This document shows, one piece after another, positions 1-5,547 of a DNA stretch of 6,494 bases. Under the pieces are notes generated by a model. That model did not search any database. It had not been told where the DNA came from and saw only the letters and a list, made by a program, of their open reading frames with translations. A program made the position numbers and the translations under genes. Source of the DNA: an uncultured Burkholderiales bacterium (lineage in GTDB: Bacteria; Pseudomonadota; Gammaproteobacteria; Burkholderiales; Burkholderiaceae_E); assembly GCA_903923345.1 (NCBI GenBank), contig CAIXXI010000157.1, positions 1 to 6,494 on the forward strand. Reading direction: 5' to 3'. How positions within the stretch are numbered: position 1 is the first letter of the stretch; every line of letters begins with the position of its first letter.

Positions 1-589
1 GATCGTGGGTGGAGAACAGGAAGGTCACGCCCATCTCCGCGTTTAGCTTCAGCATCAGGTCAATGATCTGGTCCGCGGTTGTCGAGTCCAGGTTCGCCGT
101 CGGCTCGTCCGCCAGCACCAACTGCGGCTCCGTCACCAGCGCTCGGGCGATCGCCACGCGTTGCTTCTGACCCCCTGACAACTCATCGGGCAGATGGTCC
201 GCTTTCTGCGTCAGACCGACGAGATCAAGCAGCTCCAGTGCTCGGGCGCTGGCTTGCGCGGTGGGCATGCCCTTCAACTTGATCGGCCCCAGCGTCAGAT
301 TCTCGAGCACAGTCAGGTGTGAGAACAGGTTGAAGGACTGAAACACCATGTTCATCGTTCTGCGCACCTGATCGATGTCCGAGCGCGGATCGAGAAGGTC
401 AATGCCGTCGACATGAATCGAGCCGCCACTGGGCGTTTCCAGACCATTGAGGCAACGCAGCAGGGTGCTTTTCCCGGTGCCGGATGGGCCGATGATCGAC
501 ACCACTTCGCCTGACCGGATTTCGGCTGACACGTCGGCGAGCACGGTCACATCGCCGTATCGTTTGGAGAGGTGCTCAATCCGGATCAT
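1..589 (-). CDS. Polar amino acid ABC transporter ATP-binding protein, C-terminus outside window
   Basis: This is the cytoplasmic ATPase that would power the importer encoded just upstream; 196 complete residues are visible and the end lies beyond base 1. Visible motifs are Walker A GPSGTGKST (residues 34-42), Q-loop Q84, signature LSGGQ (137-141), Walker B LVLADE (157-162, catalytic E162), D-loop ANLD (165-168) and switch H195, so the enzyme should be functional. The ATG at 587-589 overlaps the permease stop in ATGA, and AAGGGG (598-603) lies 8 bases upstream, which fixes the start and suggests translational coupling. Residues 1 to about 136 read as a GlnQ/HisP-type ATPase (VFQSFNLFSHLTVLEN, GPIKLKGM). 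After the signature the text changes to ADEPTANLD and TFLFSTHD, which is typical of LolD/MacB-type ATPases, where GlnQ proteins usually have FDEPTSALDPE and VTHE. The ABC ATPase call is secure; the amino acid role rests on the N-terminal half and the neighbour. Confidence 0.9.
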   Translation of the reverse strand, partial: MIRIEHLSKRYGDVTVLADVSAEIRSGEVVSIIGPSGTGKSTLLRCLNGLETPSGGSIHVDGIDLLDPRSDIDQVRRTMNMVFQSFNLFSHLTVLENLTLGPIKLKGMPTAQASARALELLDLVGLTQKADHLPDELSGGQKQRVAIARALVTEPQLVLADEPTANLDSTTADQIIDLMLKLNAEMGVTFLFSTHD

Positions 590-2148
590 GCGAGGCGCCC
601 CTTGTTGCGACGCACATGCGGGTCGGTGCGACGCTCGAGCAGGTTGATCGCCTGCAACAGCGCCCAGGCGATCAGAAAATACAGTGCTGCAGCCAGCAGC
701 AGCGGGAAAAACGCATCGAAGGTGCGGCTGCGGATGATGTCACTGGCCTTGGTCAGATCCTGCACGGCGATGTATCCGACGATCGAGGTCATCTTGACCA
801 GCGAGATGACCTCGCCCTTGTAGACCGGCAGGACACGCTGGATCGTCTGAGGCAAGGTGATGTACCAGAAGGTTCGCAGGCGCCCGAACCCCATGGCAAT
901 GCCGGCTTCGGCCTGCCCCCGGTCAAGGCCCTGGATGCCCGCCCTGAAGATCTCGGCCGAATACGCGGCAAAGTTCAAGGCGAACGCGATCACTGACACC
1001 AGCACCGGGTTGATGTCCACCGAGGCGAATACGACGTAGTACAGGATGAGCAGCAGCACCAGCACTGGAATGCCTCGCAGCAGGCTGATGAAACCCTGCG
1101 CAGGGAGCCTGAGCAGCAGCCGTTTCGACATTCTCAGCCAGCAGGTGAGGGCGCCCAGCAGGGTGCCCAGTGCGGTGGCCAGAACCGAGATCAGCACGGT
1201 GGCCTTCAGCCCCTCCCAGATCAGCAGGTAGCGGTTCTCGGTCAGGAGATTGGCCTGAACACTCGATTTGAGTCGCGCCAGCCAGGTGCCTGAAGGGGCC
1301 TTCTGATCTTCGCTTGCAGCCAGTCCCGCCAGTCGGGTCCGCAGCGCCAGCAAGACCGTGGTCTCTTCGAAATACGGGTCGGAGAAGTTGATGCGCTGCT
1401 TGCGCTCATCGGTGATGAAGATGGAGGCTGCGATCAGGTCGACCTTGCCGGTGACCAGGGCAGCGATCAGGCTGCCGAACTCCAGGCTGACAATCTTCAG
1501 GGATTTGCCCTGACTGTGTGCAAACCGCTGCGCCATCTCGATGTCGAACCCGACCCAACGGTTGTTCACCACCCCGCCAAAGGGCATGCCGCCTTCGCTC
1601 ACGCCCACGGTCAGGTGCTGTTCAAACGGTGGTGCACCGAGCTCCGGCATCTCGTAGACGCCCTTTTCGATCCATCGATCGATCATGTCGGCATAGGTGC
1701 CGTCACGCTTGATCGACGCTAAAAATGCGTTGAACTGCGCAAGCAGAGCCGGGTTGCCCTTGTTGAATCCAACCCCCACCGGAATTCGATGCAGCGGCTG
1801 CGGCAGGATCGCCAGGCTGGGGTCCTGCCTGAGGATGTCCTTCAAGGGCTGACCGTCGGACAGCGCAGCATCGGCCTTGCCGGTCTTGATGGCCACCACC
1901 ATGTCGGTGGGCGAGCCGAATTGCAGCACGGTGGCACCCGGCCAGCGCTGCGTCGCTTCGCTGGCCTGGGCCGAGCCCAGCAACACCGCGATGCGCTTGT
2001 CCTTGAGGTCTTCGGGTGACGCGATCAGTGATGTCTCAGCCACCGACTTGCCGGCGACCGCAGGCTGAGCAATCGCGTTGCCGGCCTGCAGCGAGGCAAG
2101 CATCAGCAGGATGGGCAGGAGCAGTCGGGTGATCATCATGGCACTCAA
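586..2148 (-). CDS. Fused periplasmic solute-binding and permease protein of a polar amino acid ABC importer
   Basis: This 520-residue protein combines substrate capture and the membrane channel. A signal peptide (hydrophobic run 9-20, likely cleavage after AIA at 25-27) precedes two SBP_bac_3-like pieces. Residues 42-166 resemble the second lobe and C-terminal tail of such proteins (SPEDLKDKRIAV, ADAALSD, RDGTYADMIDRWI). Residues 178-270 resemble the N-terminal lobe (FDIEMAQRF, TDERKQRINFSDPY). R249 and D98 match the usual carboxylate and amine ligands of amino acid binders, so both halves of one site are present but in swapped order. The permease follows, with about five membrane spans (near 313-335, 352-375, 379-402, 441-463, 477-500) and the EAA loop at about 412-434 ending in LPQ. 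The start is TTG: AGGA (2156-2159) lies 7 bases before it, whereas the ATGs at 2137 and 2134 are too far from that site. Ligand identity cannot be read; a polar amino acid is the family expectation. Confidence 0.92.
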   Translation of the reverse strand: MSAMMITRLLLPILLMLASLQAGNAIAQPAVAGKSVAETSLIASPEDLKDKRIAVLLGSAQASEATQRWPGATVLQFGSPTDMVVAIKTGKADAALSDGQPLKDILRQDPSLAILPQPLHRIPVGVGFNKGNPALLAQFNAFLASIKRDGTYADMIDRWIEKGVYEMPELGAPPFEQHLTVGVSEGGMPFGGVVNNRWVGFDIEMAQRFAHSQGKSLKIVSLEFGSLIAALVTGKVDLIAASIFITDERKQRINFSDPYFEETTVLLALRTRLAGLAASEDQKAPSGTWLARLKSSVQANLLTENRYLLIWEGLKATVLISVLATALGTLLGALTCWLRMSKRLLLRLPAQGFISLLRGIPVLVLLLILYYVVFASVDINPVLVSVIAFALNFAAYSAEIFRAGIQGLDRGQAEAGIAMGFGRLRTFWYITLPQTIQRVLPVYKGEVISLVKMTSIVGYIAVQDLTKASDIIRSRTFDAFFPLLLAAALYFLIAWALLQAINLLERRTDPHVRRNKGRLA

Positions 2149-2155
2149 GTTATCA

Positions 2156-2159
2156 TCCT
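2156..2159 (-). promoter_or_regulatory. Ribosome binding site deciding a TTG start
   Basis: AGGA read on the minus strand, 7 bases before the TTG at 2146-2148. The first in-frame ATG (2137-2139) would have a spacer of 16 bases, too long. This site therefore favours the TTG start for the binding protein-permease fusion. Confidence 0.6.
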
Positions 2160-2194
2160 GCGCACAGCGGCCGTACCGAGACGGTCATACATCG

Positions 2195-2199
2195 AGGAG
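2195..2199 (+). promoter_or_regulatory. Ribosome binding site selecting the ATG at 2207
   Basis: AGGAG lies 7 bases before the ATG at 2207 but only 1 base before the ATG at 2201. The spacing favours 2207, which also gives a 245-residue protein that lines up with the BDH2 family without an extra N-terminus. Confidence 0.6.
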
Positions 2200-2206
2200 A
2201 ATGGCG

Positions 2207-2944
2207 ATGGGCACACGGCTTCAGGGTAAGCGCGTTCTGGTCACTGCGGCCGGACAAGGCATCGGTCGCGCCAGCGTCATGCAGATGGCCGCTGAAGGCG
2301 CGCAGGTCATCGCCACCGATGTCAATCCGAAATTGCTCGAAGCCTATTCCGGCATTGCCAACGTCAGCACCCGTGTGCTCGACATGCTCGACGATGCGCA
2401 GGTCGCCAGCGTGGTTGGCGCGCAGCCGCTTGACGTGTTGTTCAACTGTGCGGGTTGGGTCCATCAGGGCGGGCTGGAGCAGTGCAGCGACGCAGACTGG
2501 GACCTGAGCTTCAATCTGAATGTGCGCGCGCAATGGAAGGCGATTGCTGCAGCCCTGCCTGCGATGCTCGCCCAGGGCGGTGGCTCGATCATCAACATGG
2601 CGTCGATGTGCTCGAGCCTGAAGGGATTCCCAAACCGGTTCGCCTACGGCGCGAGCAAGGCGGCCGTGATCGGACTGACCAAGGCAGTGGCCGCGGATTA
2701 TGTCGGTCGCGGCATTCGCTGCAATTGCATCTGTCCGGGCACCGTCGATACGCCGAGCCTGGGCGACCGTATCAAGGCCTTTGACGATCCGGTCGAGGCC
2801 CGCAAGATGTTCATCGCTCGCCAGCCCATGGGCCGCCTGGCAACCGCCGAAGAGATCGCGCCGATTGCCGTGTACCTCGCCAGTGATGAATCCCTGTTTG
2901 CCACCGGTCAGCCGTTCATCGTGGACGGCGGCGCGATGATCTGA
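2207..2944 (+). CDS. BDH2-like short-chain dehydrogenase, probable 2-keto-3-deoxy-L-fuconate (or related sugar acid) dehydrogenase
   Basis: This 245-residue NAD-dependent SDR probably oxidises a hydroxyl group of a small carboxylic acid in the cytoplasm. Seen directly: cofactor motif TAAGQGIG (13-20), D38 at the end of the second strand (NAD preference), NCAG (80-83), N105, S133, Y147 and K151 as catalytic residues, and PGTVDTPS (177-184). It closely resembles human BDH2/DHRS6 as I recall that sequence, including its 245-residue length and TAAxQGIG, RCNC and PGTVDTPSL segments. R144, R188 and R205, recalled as the carboxylate-binding arginines of the human enzyme, are all arginine here. Bacterial relatives next to an FAH-type hydrolase include 2-keto-3-deoxy-L-fuconate dehydrogenase of the Xanthomonas L-fucose route. 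The hydrolase gene follows after 23 bases, which supports that role over hydroxybutyrate oxidation. An in-frame extension back to 2078 lacks a ribosome binding site and runs into the transporter, so I reject it. Confidence 0.9.
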   Translation: MGTRLQGKRVLVTAAGQGIGRASVMQMAAEGAQVIATDVNPKLLEAYSGIANVSTRVLDMLDDAQVASVVGAQPLDVLFNCAGWVHQGGLEQCSDADWDLSFNLNVRAQWKAIAAALPAMLAQGGGSIINMASMCSSLKGFPNRFAYGASKAAVIGLTKAVAADYVGRGIRCNCICPGTVDTPSLGDRIKAFDDPVEARKMFIARQPMGRLATAEEIAPIAVYLASDESLFATGQPFIVDGGAMI

Positions 2945-2967
2945 CCACCCCACCAGGAGACCCCTGA

Positions 2968-3813
2968 ATGAAACTCGTTCGTTATGGCAAGCCCGGCAGT
3001 GAAAAGCCCGGTCTCATCGATGCAGAGGGCAAGGTTCGCGATCTGTCCGGCATCGTCCCGGATATCGGCCCGGCCCAACTGTCGCCCAAGTCGCTGGCCA
3101 AACTGGCCCGGGTCAAGCCGGCCAATCTGCCGCTGGTTCGCGGCAAGCCCCGCCTGGGTGTGCCCTTCAGCGGATCGACCAAGTTCGTCGCCATCGGATT
3201 GAATTACACCGATCACGCACTTGAAACCGGTAACCCGATTCCCAAGGAGCCGATCGTCTTTCACAAGACCCTGACCAGCATGCAAGGCGCCAACGATGAC
3301 GTGATGCTGCCCAAGGGCTCGAAGAAGACCGACTGGGAATGCGAACTGGGCATCGTGATCGGCACGCTGGCTCGCAATGTCTCGAAGAAGGATGCGCTGG
3401 CGCATGTGGCTGGCTACTGCATCGTCAATGATGTCTCCGAGCGCGAATGGCAACTCGAGCACGGCCCGACCTGGGACAAGGGCAAGGGTTTCGACACCTT
3501 CGGCCCGATTGGTCCCTGGCTGGTCACCGCTGATGAAGCCGGCAATCCGGACAAGCTCGACATGTGGCTCGACGTCAATGGGGAACCCCGCCAGCGCGGC
3601 AACACGAAGACCATGATCTTCAACTGCGCAACGCTGGTGTCCTATGTGAGCCAGATCTTCACGCTGCATCCGGGCGACATCATCACCACCGGGACGCCTC
3701 CCGGCGTGGGCTCGGGCATGAAGCCGCAGCAGTTCCTCAAGCCGCGCGACGTCGTCACCCTGGGTATTCAGGGTCTGGGCGAGCAGCGTCAGCTGATCGT
3801 CAAGTACGCCTGA
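2968..3813 (+). CDS. FAH family hydrolase, probable 2,4-diketo-3-deoxy-sugar acid hydrolase
   Basis: A 281-residue member of the fumarylacetoacetate hydrolase superfamily, metal-dependent enzymes that cleave C-C bonds in diketo acids. The small N-terminal region (1-65) is followed by the catalytic fold from about 72 to the end. Visible family motifs are FVAIGLNYTDHA (73-84), the metal ligands E124 and E126 in WECELG with D155 in NDVSERE, the KGKGFDTFGPIGP segment (171-183) and ITTGTPPGVG (239-248). AGGAG (2955-2959) lies 8 bases before the ATG. Automated pipelines often call this subfamily ureidoglycolate lyase, but the adjoining BDH2-like dehydrogenase points to 2,4-diketo-3-deoxy-L-fuconate (or -rhamnonate) hydrolase, releasing pyruvate and a 2-hydroxy acid such as lactate. 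No ureide genes are nearby. The family is sure; the substrate is inferred from context. Confidence 0.9.
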   Translation: MKLVRYGKPGSEKPGLIDAEGKVRDLSGIVPDIGPAQLSPKSLAKLARVKPANLPLVRGKPRLGVPFSGSTKFVAIGLNYTDHALETGNPIPKEPIVFHKTLTSMQGANDDVMLPKGSKKTDWECELGIVIGTLARNVSKKDALAHVAGYCIVNDVSEREWQLEHGPTWDKGKGFDTFGPIGPWLVTADEAGNPDKLDMWLDVNGEPRQRGNTKTMIFNCATLVSYVSQIFTLHPGDIITTGTPPGVGSGMKPQQFLKPRDVVTLGIQGLGEQRQLIVKYA

Positions 3814-3845
3814 GCCTGATCCCTGATCCCACCAAAGCCACCGCG

Positions 3846-4595
3846 ATGAATGCAATCGATCTGAACAAGCGCTGTGCCGTCGTCACGGGCGGTGCGGCCG
3901 GCATTGGCCTCGCAATCGCCAAGCGGTTTGCAGCCAGTGGTGCTCGCGTGGCGATCTGGGACCTTGACGAAGCGGCGGCCCGCTCGGCCGCCGCGGCGCT
4001 GGGCGGTGGGGATCATCTGGCCCTCACCGTCGATGTGACTCGCGAAGATTCCGTGCAGCAGGCAACCGATGCGACGGTGGCAACGATGGGCCGGATCGAT
4101 GCGCTGGTCTGCAGTGCCGGCATTGCCGGCCCCAATGTGCCGACGGTGGAATACGCCACCGATGCCTGGCACAAGGTCTTCGACATCAATGTGCACGGCC
4201 TGTTCTATTGCAATCGGGCGGTCGGCCGCGCGATGCTCGAGCGCAATTACGGGCGAATCATCAATATCGCCTCGATCGCCGGCAAGGATGGCAATCCGAA
4301 TGCGCCGGCGTATTCGGCCTCGAAGGCAGCCGTGATCGGCCTGACCAAGTCGCTGGGCAAGGAAATGGCCCAGACCGGCATCCGCGTGAACTGCGTGACC
4401 CCGGCTGCAGTGCGCACTGCGATCTTTGACCAGATGACACAGCAACACATCGATTTCATGCTCTCCAAGATTCCGATGGGGCGCTTTGGTGAGGTCGACG
4501 AAATCGCGGCGCTCGTGGCCTGGCTGGCCAGCGAGGAATGCTCGTTTTCAACCGGCGCGGTCTTCGATCTGTCGGGCGGGCGCGCGGTCTACTGA
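3846..4595 (+). CDS. Short-chain dehydrogenase/reductase, likely NAD-dependent, in a sugar-acid gene cluster
   Basis: A 249-residue classical SDR. Seen directly: TGGAAGIG (14-21), D39 closing the second strand (favours NAD over NADP), CSAG (89-92) where NAG is usual, N115, S143, Y156 and K160 as the catalytic tetrad, and a conserved tail ending in LSGGRAVY. It lies 32 bases after the FAH gene on the same strand, so it is probably co-transcribed. The ATG has only a weak purine stretch before it (AAAG near 3835), so coupling to the gene upstream may help translation. The sequence resembles proteobacterial SDRs often labelled FabG or 3-oxoacyl-ACP reductase. In this setting a second 2-keto-3-deoxy-sugar acid dehydrogenase, or a sugar dehydrogenase for the first step, is more plausible than fatty acid synthesis. 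The reading frame continues upstream to 3564 inside the FAH gene; that extension is an artefact. Confidence 0.88.
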   Translation: MNAIDLNKRCAVVTGGAAGIGLAIAKRFAASGARVAIWDLDEAAARSAAAALGGGDHLALTVDVTREDSVQQATDATVATMGRIDALVCSAGIAGPNVPTVEYATDAWHKVFDINVHGLFYCNRAVGRAMLERNYGRIINIASIAGKDGNPNAPAYSASKAAVIGLTKSLGKEMAQTGIRVNCVTPAAVRTAIFDQMTQQHIDFMLSKIPMGRFGEVDEIAALVAWLASEECSFSTGAVFDLSGGRAVY

Positions 4596-4611
4596 AGCGG
4601 GTTTTGCCTGT

Positions 4612-4637
4612 GTGCGCCTGACGGTCGGTCAGCGCGC
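4612..4637. terminator. Possible hairpin between convergent genes
   Basis: CTGAC (4618-4622) pairs with GTCAG (4628-4632) around a five-base loop. With C4617 bulged, the stem extends by about five pairs, one of them G-U (4612-4616 with 4633-4637). It lies between two converging genes and covers the stop codon of the right-hand SDR. No T-run follows on either strand, so it is not a standard intrinsic terminator; it may still limit read-through. Confidence 0.25.
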
Positions 4638-5447
4638 GCCGGCCGATGCAGGCGGGCGCCCCAGCGAGAACCCGGCGTCCACCACCATCAGCTGACCGGT
4701 CATCACGCACGCCGGGTCCAGCAACCAGGCAATGGATGCGGCAATCTCTTCGTTGGTGCAGATCCGATTGAGCGTGGAGTGCTCGGCGAACTGAGCACTG
4801 ACCCGCTCGAATCCGTCTTCACCCATCCCGCGGCGCATCCAGCGTCCGTCAATCATGCCAGGCAGCACCGCATTGACCCGGATGTCGGGGCCCAGCGTCC
4901 GCGCCAGCCCGAGGGTGAGTGCATTGACCGCACCCTTGGACAGGACGTAGGGAAAGCTGCTGCCGCTGCCGAGCTGACCGGCGATCGATGAGACGCAGAC
5001 GATCGATGAACCGGGCGGCATGTGCGGCGCCACCGCGCGAGCCATCTGAAAGGGGGCGATCGCATTGACCCGGTACAGGTCGATGAATTCATCGGCGTTG
5101 ACCGACTCCATCTCCGACAGTGGTACGAATCGTGTGGTCGCGGCGCAGTTGACCAGGCCATCGATTCGCCCCCACTGCGAGACGGCTTCGGCGGCAAGGC
5201 GCCGGCAGACCGCATCGTCAGCCACGTCGCCCTGGACTGCGCGGGCCTGCGCGCCTGCATCGAGGCAGGCCCTCACAACATCCTGTGCGGCCTGTTCGCT
5301 GTGGTGATAGTGGACCAGCACATCCCAGCCCTTTGTTGCGAGTAACAGCGCAGTCGCTGCTCCCACGCCACTGGCGGCGCCTGTGATGACGGCGACGCGA
5401 CGGTGTTGAGCGGACTCGTGCGAGGGGTTGCGCGTGGTGGGGTTCAT
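4629..5447 (-). CDS. Short-chain dehydrogenase/reductase of unknown substrate, likely NADP-dependent
   Basis: A 272-residue classical SDR. Seen directly: ITGAASGVG (21-29), NCAA (100-103) in place of NAG, N128, S154, Y167 and K171 as the catalytic set, and VLPGMIDGRW (194-203). The second strand ends in VLVHYHHS with no acidic residue, the FabG-like pattern that usually accepts NADP(H). About 16 polar residues precede the fold, and a short proline/alanine tail follows the usual SDR end. The ATG at 5445-5447 is the only sensible start I find, but it has no clear Shine-Dalgarno sequence; the bases before it are TCGACCCACCCGAC. It faces the preceding SDR tail to tail and is divergent from the hydroxyacid dehydrogenase. 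I do not recognise a specific substrate; it could act on a hydroxy acid or sugar related to the neighbouring genes. Confidence 0.86.
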   Translation of the reverse strand: MNPTTRNPSHESAQHRRVAVITGAASGVGAATALLLATKGWDVLVHYHHSEQAAQDVVRACLDAGAQARAVQGDVADDAVCRRLAAEAVSQWGRIDGLVNCAATTRFVPLSEMESVNADEFIDLYRVNAIAPFQMARAVAPHMPPGSSIVCVSSIAGQLGSGSSFPYVLSKGAVNALTLGLARTLGPDIRVNAVLPGMIDGRWMRRGMGEDGFERVSAQFAEHSTLNRICTNEEIAASIAWLLDPACVMTGQLMVVDAGFSLGRPPASAGAR

Positions 5448-5547
5448 GTCGGGTGGGTCGAGTCAAAGCGGGCCGTGTGTGGCATGCATCATGGCGTCAT
5501 TGCGGTATCTTCGCCTGCTTCCGAACCGATTTCGACAAGGTCGACCC
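5448..5547. promoter_or_regulatory. Divergent intergenic region, SDR and 2-hydroxyacid dehydrogenase
   Basis: This 100-base spacer must hold the signals for two divergent genes. An 8-base inverted repeat lies at its edges, TGGGTCGA (5454-5461) and TCGACCCA (5541-5548), placing TCGACCC just before each start codon. AAGG (5537-5540), 7 bases before the ATG at 5548, serves as ribosome binding site for the right-hand gene. A TATCTT at 5506-5511 could be a -10 element but lacks a good -35 partner. No operator of a known regulator is recognised. Confidence 0.4.

Larger units (their letters stand above)
2149..2206. promoter_or_regulatory. Divergent intergenic region between transporter and sugar-acid genes
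   Basis: This 58-base spacer separates the minus-strand transporter from the plus-strand dehydrogenase, so promoters for both probably lie in or near it. I see no convincing -35/-10 pair on either strand. A short inverted repeat, ACCG-AGA-CGGT (2175-2185), sits near the middle and could be a regulator half-site pair, but 4-base arms are easily random. The ribosome binding sites of both genes occupy the two ends. Confidence 0.4.

Noticed and set aside
1..4. Window begins exactly with GATC, as a Sau3AI/MboI cloning junction would
   Set aside because: The bases are part of a sensible His-Asp codon pair in the ATPase, and a chance GATC at a window edge is not rare enough to infer a clone end.
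2153..2953. 266-codon minus-strand open frame opposite the first SDR
   Set aside because: Antisense to a strongly supported SDR, no domain, composition typical of a shadow frame.
3815..3828. Tandem CCTGATC repeated twice between the FAH gene and the second SDR
   Set aside because: Two 7-base units are too little to call a functional repeat; probably replication slippage in a spacer.
3564..3845. N-terminal extension of the second SDR into the FAH gene (possible fusion)
   Set aside because: The extension overlaps the FAH coding region out of frame and its translation is low-complexity; the SDR fold starts normally after 3846.
2908..3855. 315-codon open frame on the minus strand opposite the FAH gene
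   Set aside because: Its translation is rich in His, Arg, Gly and Asp with no recognisable domain, and it lies antisense to a clear FAH family gene; typical shadow frame of GC-rich coding DNA.
4579..4640. 8-base GC-only inverted repeat GGCGCGCG / CGCGCGCC with a 46-base loop between converging genes
   Set aside because: Alternating GC in GC-rich coding DNA makes this likely chance; the loop is long and no T-run follows.
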